The notes under the pieces were generated by a model. That model searched no databases. It saw only the letters and a program-made list of their open reading frames with translations, and was not told the origin of the DNA. From positions 4,774,001-4,838,000 of the forward strand of contig NZ_CP076607.1 in the NCBI RefSeq assembly GCF_018966525.1: a DNA stretch of 64,000 nt, read 5' to 3'. Positions within the stretch are counted from its first letter, which is position 1. Each line of letters starts with the position of its first letter. Of this stretch, positions 50,879 to 59,774 are shown in pieces. Source of the stretch: Paenibacillus sophorae (GTDB taxonomy: Bacteria > Bacillota > Bacilli > Paenibacillales > Paenibacillaceae). The translations under genes were made by a program, and so were the position numbers.

Positions 50879-51646
50879 TTATATTTTTTCTTTGATCACA
50901 GCTGCCAATATTCCGAGATATTCCTTCAGCGTCGTTCCCACCGTTTCAATTGCACCGGGGCTGGGCGCCAGCTTGCCCGCATACCAAGCCGCTGAGGCGG
51001 CGGCGCTTATATGGTAATCGGTCGGATATGGCTGGACCTCCATTCCGGCTTGCCGGAACTCCGCAACCGCCCGCTGCATATGGAAGGCCGAAGTGACCAG
51101 CACCGGGCGGCTCAGCCCGTGTTCCTTCATGAGCGCGGCCGTAAACTCGGCATTCTGCTCTGTGTTCAGCGAACGGTTCTCGATAAGAATACTCCGTTCA
51201 TCCACTCCCAGTCCGAGCAGCTGCCTGCGGGCAATATCGCCCTCGTTGCCGCTGTCGGCAAAAACCTGCCCGCCGCTGAACAGCACCGGCAATCCCGTCA
51301 GACGATGCAGCCGGACCGCGGTCAGCAGCCTGCTGGCCGCCGACCCACCCAAGCTGCCCTTGCCATCAATGTCGGGCGTTCCTGTCGTAGCTCCGCCGCC
51401 AAGCACCACCAGACAGTCGCCCTGAACCTGCTCCGGCTGGGCATATCGCGATTCGAGACTGCGCATCAGCGGGTTCGCGATCATCGGCGCCGACGCCAAA
51501 TACAGCAGCAGCGTTACGGCGAGCAGCAGCACTGCCGGACCGCGCTGTTTTTTCCATAACAGCCATAATGCCAGCAGCGTCAGCAGCACAACAAATGTTC
51601 CTGGGGGCAGCACGAAGCTGTAGATAAATTTGATTACATAAATCAA
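50879..51646 (-). CDS. YdcF/SanA family membrane protein (DUF218)
   Basis: A 255-aa protein with two N-terminal membrane helices and a DUF218 domain (DCLVVLGGGATTG, LFSGGQ, VLVTSAFHMQRAV). Relatives include SanA and ElyC, linked to envelope integrity and vancomycin sensitivity in enterobacteria. It starts at TTG 51646 with AGGAG upstream. No direct function can be assigned. Confidence 0.85.
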   Translation of the reverse strand: MIYVIKFIYSFVLPPGTFVVLLTLLALWLLWKKQRGPAVLLLAVTLLLYLASAPMIANPLMRSLESRYAQPEQVQGDCLVVLGGGATTGTPDIDGKGSLGGSAASRLLTAVRLHRLTGLPVLFSGGQVFADSGNEGDIARRQLLGLGVDERSILIENRSLNTEQNAEFTAALMKEHGLSRPVLVTSAFHMQRAVAEFRQAGMEVQPYPTDYHISAAASAAWYAGKLAPSPGAIETVGTTLKEYLGILAAVIKEKI

Positions 51647-51677
51647 CGTTGGGCCTCTCCTTTCGATCCAATGAAGC

Positions 51678-52487
51678 TTATATCAATGTCTTTAACCTGG
51701 CTCTGATGATAGATAACAACTCATCTTTCTCATCCTTCGGAATCCATTCGACTAATCTGGCCGCCGCTGCCGGCAATATCCACTCGTCTATGGTTGAATA
51801 ATCATGCCCGGTTACCCGAAGATACTCTTTAATGTAGGCTGCCTTCAGCTTGTTTCTTAGGAATTGAACAAATAACTTAATGGGGGCTGGAGTACCGTCA
51901 GGCATAGAACCGACACTTAGCAAAATAACCGTTCTGGCCGCGTCCCCGGCAGGATTTCCCGACATTCCGGTCATCCAGTCAACGATCCAATAACCCCCGT
52001 CAAACATCACGTTATCCGGATGAAAATCGCCGTGGCACAGCTTGTTCCCGTCAGGCAATTTCTCCGTGTAGCGGATAATCTTTTCCTTTTCCTGTTCAGT
52101 AAGCAGAGGAGCTTGTTGTATGTACTCACAGAGAACCTGCTTCTGTCTCCTGTTCAATTCGGCTGCCTCATAAGTATGGATTTCAGCGTGCAGGTTCGCC
52201 AGCAATTTTGAATATTTAGGAATGGTCCAGGGCTTTTTGATGAATAGACTAAGCAAAGAAACGCCCGATATGCGCTGAAATATTAATCCATCCCTGCCGT
52301 CCAGTTGTGTATGTCCAAAAGGCTCCGGCGTGCGAATGCCGAGTGAACAGGCCAACCCGCTGACCACAAGCTCCTGATTGATCGCCTCGGCGGGAAAATC
52401 CTTTTTGTACAGCTTGATAATCTTTCCTTGCGAGTATTCAAATATATCGGCGGTTCTGCCTTGCCCAATCAGTCTTAAATCAGTCAC
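51678..52487 (-). CDS. APH-like (aminoglycoside phosphotransferase family) kinase
   Basis: A 269-aa small-molecule kinase. The fold is shown by the lysine in GKIIKLY, the Brenner motif LCHGDFHPDNVMF (catalytic Asp and Asn), and VDWM (metal Asp). Antibiotic targets cannot be assumed, because many family members phosphorylate choline, homoserine or sugars. It starts with GTG at 52487 with GGAGG 9 nt upstream; the longer frame overlaps the methyltransferase gene. Confidence 0.85.
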   Translation of the reverse strand: MTDLRLIGQGRTADIFEYSQGKIIKLYKKDFPAEAINQELVVSGLACSLGIRTPEPFGHTQLDGRDGLIFQRISGVSLLSLFIKKPWTIPKYSKLLANLHAEIHTYEAAELNRRQKQVLCEYIQQAPLLTEQEKEKIIRYTEKLPDGNKLCHGDFHPDNVMFDGGYWIVDWMTGMSGNPAGDAARTVILLSVGSMPDGTPAPIKLFVQFLRNKLKAAYIKEYLRVTGHDYSTIDEWILPAAAARLVEWIPKDEKDELLSIIRARLKTLI

Positions 52488-52501
52488 CTGCTTAAGCCTC
52501 C

Positions 52502-53269
52502 TCAAATTTGCTTTGTCGCAACGATATGAGTGAATATTGCAATCTCTCTGTACGGGCTCAGGCATCCAAGCTCAAGCTCCAGCTTCTTCATTTGATTATG
52601 CCATTCTTCATCTTGTTTGATCTCGTTATCCGCTATATATCCATAAAGATTATGTATTCCGAAACGCCCGACCATTTCATATCCCGATTCACCGAGCCAT
52701 TCGGATAGCTGTTCACAAGAAAATGTAGTAATATCCGTCTGAATGATTGCGCTGTATTCCTTGCAGCTTTCCATGCTCGCCAGAGCGGAGTCCGGGTCTT
52801 TATTAATGATTGCCTTCTTCATGATTTTGGCCACCGGATTGTGCGCGATCAGGGATAGATACCCGTTTGGCTTTTGACAGCCGCTGATTTTGTTGATGAA
52901 AAGCTTCGGGTCTTCCATATACTCCAGAATGTTGTGGCAGAACACCCAATCGTAGATCCCCAATCTGTCATCCGTATTCTCGAATGAACCGTTGATAAAT
53001 TGAGCATCTGTTCCCTGTTCTTGTGCAATCTCAATCATGGATTTAGTCAGATCGATTCCGGTAACCTTGTTCCCCCGCTTGGCGTATTCATTGCTGGAAA
53101 TGCCAAAGCCGCAGCCAATATCCAAAATCGACTGTCCCTGCCCGGTCCAAAACCGATCAATTTGCTGCCATGCCGTCTCGTAGAACAACCGCCCCCAAGG
53201 CATTTTGGTATAGTTCAAATATTGCGCGATAGAGCTAGCAAAAGCCTCTGATTTGCTCAAAGCGGCCAC
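52502..53269 (-). CDS. Class I SAM-dependent methyltransferase
   Basis: A 255-aa methyltransferase. Motif I is ILDIGCGFGISSNEYAKRG, then VTGIDLTKSMIEIA, and CHNILEYMEDPK marks the catalytic region. It belongs with the SmtA/CmoM-like group by pattern. It begins with GTG at 53269 with GGGAGG close upstream. The gap to the APH-like gene is 14 nt. Confidence 0.85.
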   Translation of the reverse strand: MAALSKSEAFASSIAQYLNYTKMPWGRLFYETAWQQIDRFWTGQGQSILDIGCGFGISSNEYAKRGNKVTGIDLTKSMIEIAQEQGTDAQFINGSFENTDDRLGIYDWVFCHNILEYMEDPKLFINKISGCQKPNGYLSLIAHNPVAKIMKKAIINKDPDSALASMESCKEYSAIIQTDITTFSCEQLSEWLGESGYEMVGRFGIHNLYGYIADNEIKQDEEWHNQMKKLELELGCLSPYREIAIFTHIVATKQI

Positions 53270-53393
53270 CTGCCTCCCTTTTAGGATTAAAAAATGTCTT
53301 AAACACTAACCTTTCTATTTCATAGGATGATGTTCTGTGCCCAAAATAGAAGACACATGCGGAGCAATTCCGGCAGAAAGGTCGTCAGCTTCA

Positions 53394-54068
53394 TCAAAAG
53401 CCAATCTCGCCCCGATTCTGATTATCCCTTTTTCTTGCTGCAAAAGTAAGCCAATTGCTTCTGAACTCAATTTCTTTATCGCACTTATGTTCGTTAATCG
53501 TTTGAGGCACGACCCTTTGAATTAAAATTTCCCAATCGATATACAATTCTCTCAATGTGTTGAATGCTTCTTCCGTCTTGAGATTTAATTCAATTTCTCC
53601 TTCCGTTTCTTCGCCGGTTTCAATCTGATATTCCATGACTTCCGTGCTCATCAGGATGCAATGGATACCGTTATGTTTTGTACCGTTAATCATCCGCTGA
53701 ATCACAGACCGGAAAGCAGCTATGCTGGAGACATGCTCAAGGCAGGAACATGCGATAATGTAATCGAAATGGCCTGGTTTAATCTGATAAAATTCCGCAT
53801 CCGCTACTTCTGTATGTATAATTTCATTCACCTTGTATTCTTCTGCATAAGTTCTAAGTTTGTCAATCGCGACGGGCAGCAGGTCCTGAATTCTATGCGC
53901 GACAGGAATGCTGTTTCTTCCAACACCGCATCCCAGGTCAAGCACTCTAACTTTTTTATTAAGGTCTAATCTTGGAAGCATATTCATTACGACTTTTACT
54001 GGCTTAGATAACCAGGTCCCAGGTTCAAAAAGAGCGGTGTCGCGGTAAAACTGCTCATGATAACTCAT
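53394..54068 (-). CDS. Class I SAM-dependent methyltransferase
   Basis: A 224-aa methyltransferase with motif I VRVLDLGCGVGRNS, a motif II aspartate in VAIDKLRTYAEEY, and the CSCLEHVSS motif. AAGGA lies before the ATG at 54068; an ATG 11 codons earlier has no clear site. It is A+T-richer than the genes downstream. The substrate is unknown. Confidence 0.83.
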   Translation of the reverse strand: MSYHEQFYRDTALFEPGTWLSKPVKVVMNMLPRLDLNKKVRVLDLGCGVGRNSIPVAHRIQDLLPVAIDKLRTYAEEYKVNEIIHTEVADAEFYQIKPGHFDYIIACSCLEHVSSIAAFRSVIQRMINGTKHNGIHCILMSTEVMEYQIETGEETEGEIELNLKTEEAFNTLRELYIDWEILIQRVVPQTINEHKCDKEIEFRSNWLTFAARKRDNQNRGEIGF

Positions 54069-54227
54069 TTCTTTTTTCCTTGCTTTAATAAAGTCAGTCA
54101 TTGCGGCGGCCGTCCTTTTCTTTAAAACTTACTTATACTTTCTTCCTGCATCAATTCCATTATCCTCCTTTATTAACAAATTGAACAGAGAATTAAGAGG
54201 CGCTTTCTCATGATTATGATTAAGGTC

Positions 54228-54278
54228 TTGACAAGTCGTCGATACTTATTAATAATACTTTTATAGAACGCATGTTCG
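54228..54278 (+). promoter_or_regulatory. Promoter with a LexA-like box, upstream of the VOC gene
   Basis: TTGACA (54228-54233) and AATAAT (54251-54256) are 17 nt apart. Transcription should start near 54263. Immediately after is AGAACGCATGTTCG (54265-54278). It fits the Firmicute LexA operator CGAAC-RNRY-GTTCG at every defined base except the first. A repressor there would block the promoter. The gene start is 45 nt downstream. Confidence 0.65.
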
Positions 54279-54322
54279 TTAGTTTGGTTCGTTTTTTCTA
54301 TTTCGATAAAGGAGCGATAGAT

Positions 54323-54733
54323 ATGGATAATCAAAAGATCACAACTTTTCTAATGTTTTCCGGACAAGCCGAGGAAGCCATGAACTTCTACGTTTCTTTG
54401 TTCGAGCGGTCGGAAATTCTGCATATTCAGCGTTACGGACCTGGCGAGGCAGGAGCGGAAGGAAGCGTGGTGCATGCCGTCTTCTCCCTAAACAGTCAGC
54501 AGTTTATGTGCATTGACAGCAATACGCCGCATGACTTTACTTTTACACCGGCCATTTCACTCTATGTCAATTGCGAGACCGAGGAAGAAATCGAGAATCT
54601 GTTCGGCAAGCTGTCAGAAAGGGGCCAGGTATTCATGCCTCTGGATAAATACCCTTTCAGCGATAAATTCGCCTGGGTTGGCGATAAATTCGGGGTGACG
54701 TGGCAGTTGAATCTGCTGGGGAAACAACAATAG
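54323..54733 (+). CDS. VOC (PhnB-like) superfamily protein
   Basis: A 136-aa protein of the glyoxalase/bleomycin-resistance/dioxygenase superfamily, PhnB/3-demethylubiquinone-like subgroup. Typical features are ITTFLMFSGQAEEAMNFYVSLF at the start, here seen as FSGQAEEAMNFY, then VNCETEEEIENLFGKL and DKFGVTWQLNL at the end. Such proteins bind metals or small molecules, and some confer drug tolerance. AAGGAG is 8 nt before the ATG. The LexA-like box upstream suggests DNA-damage induction. Confidence 0.88.
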   Translation: MDNQKITTFLMFSGQAEEAMNFYVSLFERSEILHIQRYGPGEAGAEGSVVHAVFSLNSQQFMCIDSNTPHDFTFTPAISLYVNCETEEEIENLFGKLSERGQVFMPLDKYPFSDKFAWVGDKFGVTWQLNLLGKQQ

Positions 54734-54747
54734 ATCCAGGAAGAGAC

Positions 54748-54796
54748 AAAAATCTCCCTTAGAGCCGGATTTGGTCAGGCTTGAAAGGAGATTTTT
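54748..54796. terminator. Bidirectional terminator between the VOC and Sua5-like genes
   Basis: AAAAATCTCC and GGAGATTTTT form a perfect 10-bp stem with a long loop, giving T tracts on both strands. Confidence 0.75.
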
Positions 54797-54839
54797 GAAT
54801 ATTGGCAGTTTGCCGATGAAATTAAGTTAAAGTTAGAGC

Positions 54840-55490
54840 TTAACTAATTTCCTTAAAGACGGGAGCGATTTGATTCAATTGGGCGACAGTAATATCTCCA
54901 TACCGCAGGACTCGGGGTTCTCCGGAAAGGTTGATGATCGTACTGGACTTTGTCGTACCCTGAGCTCCGCCTTCCAGAATATAATCCACTTTACTCCCGA
55001 CTTGGTTCAGAGCCAGCTTCATATCCACAAGAACGCCGTCAGCCTGACCCGAAAGATTCGCTGATGTCATGGTCACAGGAATGTCCAAATGACGCATCAT
55101 CCCACGCCATACGGGATTACTGAGACAGCCCATCGCGATCGTGGAACCGCCGCGAACCATTTTATCAGGAGCATTCTCTTTCTTCGGGAGCACAATATTG
55201 AGCGGTCCCGGCCAATAAGCATCAACGAATGCTTGGACAAGCCCGGGATCAGCCGCCGTCGCATATTCCTTCCAATCATTGGGATTCAGAAAAAACAAAG
55301 TCAACGCGGAGGTCGCCGGTCTATTCTTGATGGCGAAAGCCCGGTCAATGGCTTCATCAGCCCAAGGATTAAGCGTCAGAGCCAGATTCGTATCACTGGG
55401 GGCGATGATTACCCCTCCCTTGCTTACGCATTGGGCGGCCAAAGCAAAATTTTGTTCATTAGGCTCCAGCAGTTTTTCATCCTGTGCCAT
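54840..55490 (-). CDS. Sua5/YciO/YrdC family protein
   Basis: A 216-aa protein of the threonylcarbamoyl-AMP synthase superfamily. Family features: PSDTNLALT near the start, IKNRPATSALTLF, YWPGPLNIVLPKK, VTMTSANLSGQ and the C-terminal STIINLSGEPRVLRYG. The usual KxR box reads KNR, keeping both basic residues. The length suits the YrdC/YciO class without the Sua5 C-terminal domain. Because most genomes carry tsaC/sua5 elsewhere, this could be a paralogue of different function. The ATG at 55490 has AGGAGG 8 nt upstream. Confidence 0.83.
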   Translation of the reverse strand: MAQDEKLLEPNEQNFALAAQCVSKGGVIIAPSDTNLALTLNPWADEAIDRAFAIKNRPATSALTLFFLNPNDWKEYATAADPGLVQAFVDAYWPGPLNIVLPKKENAPDKMVRGGSTIAMGCLSNPVWRGMMRHLDIPVTMTSANLSGQADGVLVDMKLALNQVGSKVDYILEGGAQGTTKSSTIINLSGEPRVLRYGDITVAQLNQIAPVFKEIS

Positions 55491-55521
55491 TTGCTTGTCC
55501 TCCTTCATTAATCAAATATGT

Positions 55522-55538
55522 ATCTGGCCAGATGTCAA
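55522..55538 (-). promoter_or_regulatory. Palindrome in the promoter region of the Sua5-like gene
   Basis: ATCTGGCCAGAT is a perfect 12-bp palindrome, abutting TTGACA (minus strand, 55533-55538). It sits where a spacer between -35 and -10 would be, although the -10 is poor. It resembles an operator, regulator unknown. Confidence 0.45.
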
Positions 55539-55633
55539 CAGATTAGCATGATCTCTCAGATTTTACCAAGATTAATAATCTATCTTCTGATAGGCATTAG
55601 CTATCGCCGCTTTCCTGTTGATATTCCCGGAAC

Positions 55634-55674
55634 AAAAAAGAAGCATCGCCACCCTGAAAACTGGTGACGGTGCT
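55634..55674 (-). terminator. Terminator of the methionine operon
   Basis: AGCACCGTCACC and GGTGGCGATGCT pair with two mismatches around a short loop, followed by TCTTTTTTG on the minus strand. It lies 85 nt past the FAD oxidase stop codon. Confidence 0.75.
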
Positions 55675-55758
55675 CCCGCCTTAACATATTATTACTTGCC
55701 CTACCGTATACAGGCTTCCCTAAATGGGCAAGGCCTTACGCATCTTGCGTGCTTTTCC

Positions 55759-57120
55759 TCAAAAAATCTTCCCTGTATTCAGAATGTGGCGGTCATCGAG
55801 CGCATCCTTGATCTGCTTCATGGCAGCGATCAGCGCCGGGTCCGTCGCTTTCTGGAAATAAGGCTTCTTGCTCAGCCCGATTCCATGCTCGCCCGACGTC
55901 AAGCCTCCAAGCTCATGGCTTTTTCCGTAGATGCGGCTCATGACGGCTTTCAAATCCTTCTGCCAAGCCTCCGCATCCCGCTCGCCGCGTACCACGCATA
56001 AATGCACATTGCCGTCCCCGGCATGGCCGAAGCTGATCAGCTGCACGCCGCTTTCCTGCTCCACTTCATTAGCGTAAGCGATAAAATCCGCCGTCTTGTT
56101 GATCGGCACGACGATATCTACCGGCTCCTGCTCAGACACCGCTTCTACCGCCCTGACCAGCGCCCCGCGAACCTTCCAGACTTCGTCCAGCGTCTCTTTG
56201 TCCTCCAGCAGCAGGAAGTCTAGAGCTCCGCTGTGAACGACAGACTGACGCGCGCGCTCCGCGTTGGAGCGGACTTCGCCCTCGCTGTTGCCGTCGAAGG
56301 ACAGCAGAATATACGCCGACGCCTCCGGGTATGGAAAGGAGACTCCCATAAACCGCTCGCCCAGGGCAACCACCTTGCGTTCCATGAACTCGATAGCGGT
56401 CGGTCCCACATTCTCGTGAATGAGCCGAATTACAGCGTCAATCCCCGTCTTCAGGCTGTCAAAAGGCACAAGCGCCCCCATTACGAACGCAGGCTTCGGA
56501 ATAAGCTTCAATACGCATTCGGTGATGATGCCAAGCGTGCCTTCCGAACCGATGAGCAGATGTTTGAGCGACAGCCCCGAGCTGTCCTTCACCACCTTGC
56601 CGCCGGTGCGAATCACCTCGCCGTTCGGCAAGACCGCTGTCAGCCCGCGCACATAATCCCGCGTCACGCCGTACTTGACCGCCCGCATGCCGCCGGCATT
56701 GGTGCTGATGTTGCCGCCGATTGTCGCCTGCTTCTCCCCGGGATCGGGCGGATAGAACAGCCCGCGGGCTTCCACATATGCTTGCAGATCTGCAAGCAGG
56801 ATGCCCGGCTGGGCCGTAACCGTCAACGTGTCTTCGTCCAGCTCCACAATCCGGTTCATCAGGGACAGATCAAGCACAATGCCCCCATGCTCCGGTACGG
56901 TAGACCCGACGAGATTCGTCCCCGCCCCGCGCGGCGTCACTTGAACAGAGTGCGCATACGCCCATTTCATCACTCCGCTGACCTCTTCCGTGCTAACCGG
57001 AAAAACCAGAGCGTCGCAGGTTCCCTGCAGGCGTCCCAGATTATCCGTAACATACTTTTCCGCGATTCCTTCCGTCTTGATCCGTTCCGGATCGGAAATA
57101 ATGCTGTACAGTTCCTGCAA
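55759..57120 (-). CDS. FAD-linked oxidase, GlcD/D-2-hydroxyacid dehydrogenase type
   Basis: A 453-aa flavoprotein of the vanillyl-alcohol-oxidase fold, related to glycolate oxidase GlcD and D-lactate/2-hydroxyglutarate dehydrogenases. The FAD-binding part has VTPRGAGTNLVGS and TIGGNISTNAGG. The C-terminal cap ends with FGHAGDGNVHLC and GEHGIG. The TTG at 57120 has GAGGTGG a few nt upstream and avoids overlap with metI. As last gene of a methionine-uptake operon, it may oxidise a methionine-related 2-hydroxy acid. That substrate is inferred. Confidence 0.85.
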   Translation of the reverse strand: MQELYSIISDPERIKTEGIAEKYVTDNLGRLQGTCDALVFPVSTEEVSGVMKWAYAHSVQVTPRGAGTNLVGSTVPEHGGIVLDLSLMNRIVELDEDTLTVTAQPGILLADLQAYVEARGLFYPPDPGEKQATIGGNISTNAGGMRAVKYGVTRDYVRGLTAVLPNGEVIRTGGKVVKDSSGLSLKHLLIGSEGTLGIITECVLKLIPKPAFVMGALVPFDSLKTGIDAVIRLIHENVGPTAIEFMERKVVALGERFMGVSFPYPEASAYILLSFDGNSEGEVRSNAERARQSVVHSGALDFLLLEDKETLDEVWKVRGALVRAVEAVSEQEPVDIVVPINKTADFIAYANEVEQESGVQLISFGHAGDGNVHLCVVRGERDAEAWQKDLKAVMSRIYGKSHELGGLTSGEHGIGLSKKPYFQKATDPALIAAMKQIKDALDDRHILNTGKIF

Positions 57121-57131
57121 GAAACCCACCT

Positions 57132-57794
57132 CTACTTTCTGGTAAATACCCGGGCGCACCAATCGCCGACGAATTGCGCTCCCTGGACAATGACAATCAG
57201 CAGAAGGACTGTTGCGATCATCACGCCCGTTTCATAGCGGTAATATCCGTACTGGATCGCCAGATCGCCGATCCCGCCGCCTCCAACGAGGCCCGCCATT
57301 GCGGAATAACCGATCAGACTGATAACGGTCACGGTCGTTGCCCGGATCAGGCCCGGCATCGCCTCCACAAACAGCACCTTCCGCAAAATCAGACCTAAGC
57401 CCGCTCCAGTGGCAATGGCCGCTTCCAGCACCCCTTTATCCACTTCGCTGAATGCCCCTTCCACCAGCCGGGCGAAGAACGCGACGGAAGCAAAGGCGAG
57501 CGGAACCGAAGCAGCTACCGGCCCGATGGTCGTGTTGACCATCACCTTGGTCAATGGAATGAGCAGCACGAGCAAAATGACGAATGGGACGGAGCGGATC
57601 ACATTCACCAGCACGCCCATCACCGCATTGAGCGTCCGTTTGGGAAAGAACAGGGGACTGGCTGACAAATACAGAATGAGACCGATTAGCAATCCGAACA
57701 CAAGTGAAGCGGCTAAGGAAATGCCAATCATAATCAGCGTTTCCCAAATAGCGGAGGGCAGCTCCAATCGCAAAATATCCCAGGTGCTATCCAT
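57132..57794 (-). CDS. metI: Methionine ABC transporter permease MetI
   Basis: A 220-aa permease with about five membrane helices. The ABC-coupling EAA loop is EAAIATGAGLGLILRKV. Other MetI features are VRSVPFVILLV and the C-terminal YSAMAGLVGGGGIGDLAIQYG. The start overlaps the metN stop by 8 nt, so the genes are translationally coupled. It pairs with MetN and MetQ to import D/L-methionine and derivatives. Confidence 0.94.
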   Translation of the reverse strand: MDSTWDILRLELPSAIWETLIMIGISLAASLVFGLLIGLILYLSASPLFFPKRTLNAVMGVLVNVIRSVPFVILLVLLIPLTKVMVNTTIGPVAASVPLAFASVAFFARLVEGAFSEVDKGVLEAAIATGAGLGLILRKVLFVEAMPGLIRATTVTVISLIGYSAMAGLVGGGGIGDLAIQYGYYRYETGVMIATVLLLIVIVQGAQFVGDWCARVFTRK

Positions 57795-58821
57795 TCAGCT
57801 CTCCCCCTTCTTTCGCGGCGGAAATCCGTTCAATTTTAAACACCTGTCCGGAAATATAGTCCCGGGCTCTGGCAATTTCCGCTGCGTTCCCGCTTAGTTT
57901 GATGAGCAGAATACCGAGCGGCTTGCCTTGAATATATTCGATTTTGCCGTGGAGAATATCGACCAGCACGTCAAATTCCTTCGACACCTTGCTGATGAGT
58001 GGTTCATAAGCTCGCTCGCCAGTGTAGGTGATCTTCAGCATTTCCTCTTGATCCGCCAGCTGCAAATGCTCCGGGACTTCGATATTCAGCACTCGGGAAA
58101 CCAATGAGCGGGTCAGCGGATGCTGCGGTTCCGTGAATATTTGGTACGTATCGCCGACCTCCACGATTTCACCTTCCGCCATCACCGCAATGCGGTCAAA
58201 CAGCTTCCGGGCCACATCCATTTCATGCGTGATGAACACAATCGTAATCGGATTCTCACGGTTGATGCGCCGCAAAATCCGGATGATCTCTTCCGTGTTC
58301 TCCAGGTCGAGCGCCGAGGTCGCCTCGTCACACAGCAGGATTTCCGGATCGTTCGCTAGAGCGCGTGCAATCGCTACCCGCTGCTTCTGCCCACCGCTCA
58401 AATTGGCCGGATAAACCTGCGCCTTGTCCGACAGATTCACCTGCTCGAGCAGTTCAAGCACCCGGCCGCGAATCTTCTGCTCGGGACAGTTGTTAGCTTT
58501 GAGCGCGAACGCTATGTTGTTGTACACCGTCGCTCCGCTGATCAAGTTGAAGTGCTGGAAGATCATGCCCATTTTCAATCTAACCTTGCGCAGCGCGGCG
58601 CCTTTGAAGCGGGTAATATCCTGACCGCCTACAATGACTTTGCCGGAAGCAGGCGGCTGCAGGAGATTGATTACCCTAACCAAAGTGCTCTTCCCGGCTC
58701 CGCTCGGCCCGACAATTCCAAAGATTTCGCCCTTGCCTACCGTAATGGACGCCTCTTTGACCGCTTGCATTCTCCGGCCCTTTTGTTTAAAGATCACGTT
58801 GACTTTATCAAGAACAATCAC
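57787..58821 (-). CDS. metN: Methionine ABC transporter ATP-binding protein MetN
   Basis: A 344-aa ATPase. Walker A is GPSGAGKST, the signature is LSGGQKQRVA, Walker B is LLCDEATSALD, and a C-terminal NIL regulatory domain (about residues 265-340) is present. In known MetN proteins that domain binds methionine and inhibits transport. The start is likely the GTG at 58821, with AAAGGG 8 nt upstream, giving MIVLDKVNVIF. It is followed by metI with overlap. Confidence 0.95.
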   Translation of the reverse strand: MIVLDKVNVIFKQKGRRMQAVKEASITVGKGEIFGIVGPSGAGKSTLVRVINLLQPPASGKVIVGGQDITRFKGAALRKVRLKMGMIFQHFNLISGATVYNNIAFALKANNCPEQKIRGRVLELLEQVNLSDKAQVYPANLSGGQKQRVAIARALANDPEILLCDEATSALDLENTEEIIRILRRINRENPITIVFITHEMDVARKLFDRIAVMAEGEIVEVGDTYQIFTEPQHPLTRSLVSRVLNIEVPEHLQLADQEEMLKITYTGERAYEPLISKVSKEFDVLVDILHGKIEYIQGKPLGILLIKLSGNAAEIARARDYISGQVFKIERISAAKEGGELNG

Positions 58822-58878
58822 CACGAGCACCCTTTCCTGCAATCAACACCGTTCATGCCCTGCTGTACAGCTGATTGA

Positions 58879-59748
58879 TTATTTGCCGTATTTGGTTGTA
58901 TACCATTCCGGTTTATCAAAGGCTTTGAAAATTCCATTCGCATCTTCAATCGCTTGATGGAACTCTTCCGACTCGACCGCCGCTTTCAGATCCTTGCCAA
59001 GCTGTCCCTCAATATCAGGTGTCCGCACAGCAACGACGTTCTTGTAATCCTCCGTCAGCTTCTCAACAGCGAGAGCGCTTGCGAGGTCAAGCTTTGCCGC
59101 AATGGCAAAGTTTCCGGGAATCAGACCTACAGCCACGCTGTCCAGACTGCGCGAGATTTGGGCGGCATCCATCGTCACAAACTCCAGGTTATGCGGATTT
59201 ACCGATACATCATGCACGGTGGCTTTGGTCGGGTCTACATCGGCTTTCAGGTCGATCAAACCAAGAGCCTTCAGGAAACGCAGCGAGCGCGCCAGATTGG
59301 AAGCATCTACGGCAATCGCTACCTTGGAACCGTCCGGAATATCGGCCAAATTCTTCACCGAGTTGGAATACACGCCCATGCCCGCTGTCGGAACCGAGAT
59401 CACCTTGCCGATGTCCAGCTTGTTGTCCGCAGCGAATTTCGTCAGATATACCGTGTGCTGCATCAGATTGGCGTCGATTTCTCCGCTGCCCAGCGCTTGG
59501 TCAGGCTGCACATAGTCCGAAAATTGAACGACTTCAATCTTATAGCCCTGCTTTTCCATATATGGGGCAATCGCTTTTGTGATCATATCGCCATAAGGGC
59601 CGGGAGATACGCCAATCTTGATGTCTTTCTTCGCCTCCGGCGATGCGCCCGCATCCGCCGCTTTCTCATTGCCGCCGCATGCGGCGAGCAGAAGTCCCAT
59701 CAGGGAAACTACCAGTGTAATGACCAACCCTTTTTTTATCTTGTTCAT
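58879..59748 (-). CDS. metQ: Methionine-binding lipoprotein MetQ (NlpA family)
   Basis: A 289-aa surface lipoprotein that delivers methionine to MetNI. The signal ends in lipobox LLAACGG near residue 24. The mature protein matches the NlpA fold, with KIGVSPGPYGDMI, GEIDANLMQHTVYL and VIPGNFA-like (LIPGNFAIAA) segments. Variants of the family bind methionine sulfoxide or hydroxy analogues. It sits between the aminotransferase and metN, with gaps of 26 and 57 nt. Confidence 0.94.
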   Translation of the reverse strand: MNKIKKGLVITLVVSLMGLLLAACGGNEKAADAGASPEAKKDIKIGVSPGPYGDMITKAIAPYMEKQGYKIEVVQFSDYVQPDQALGSGEIDANLMQHTVYLTKFAADNKLDIGKVISVPTAGMGVYSNSVKNLADIPDGSKVAIAVDASNLARSLRFLKALGLIDLKADVDPTKATVHDVSVNPHNLEFVTMDAAQISRSLDSVAVGLIPGNFAIAAKLDLASALAVEKLTEDYKNVVAVRTPDIEGQLGKDLKAAVESEEFHQAIEDANGIFKAFDKPEWYTTKYGK

Positions 59749-59774
59749 TTTTGTCTGTTCCTCTCACATTCAAT

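Noticed and set aside
44580..54068. Reading the modifying-enzyme cluster as a biosynthetic gene cluster
   Set aside because: No core synthase, NRPS, PKS, RiPP precursor or dedicated exporter is present, and the enzymes are generic.
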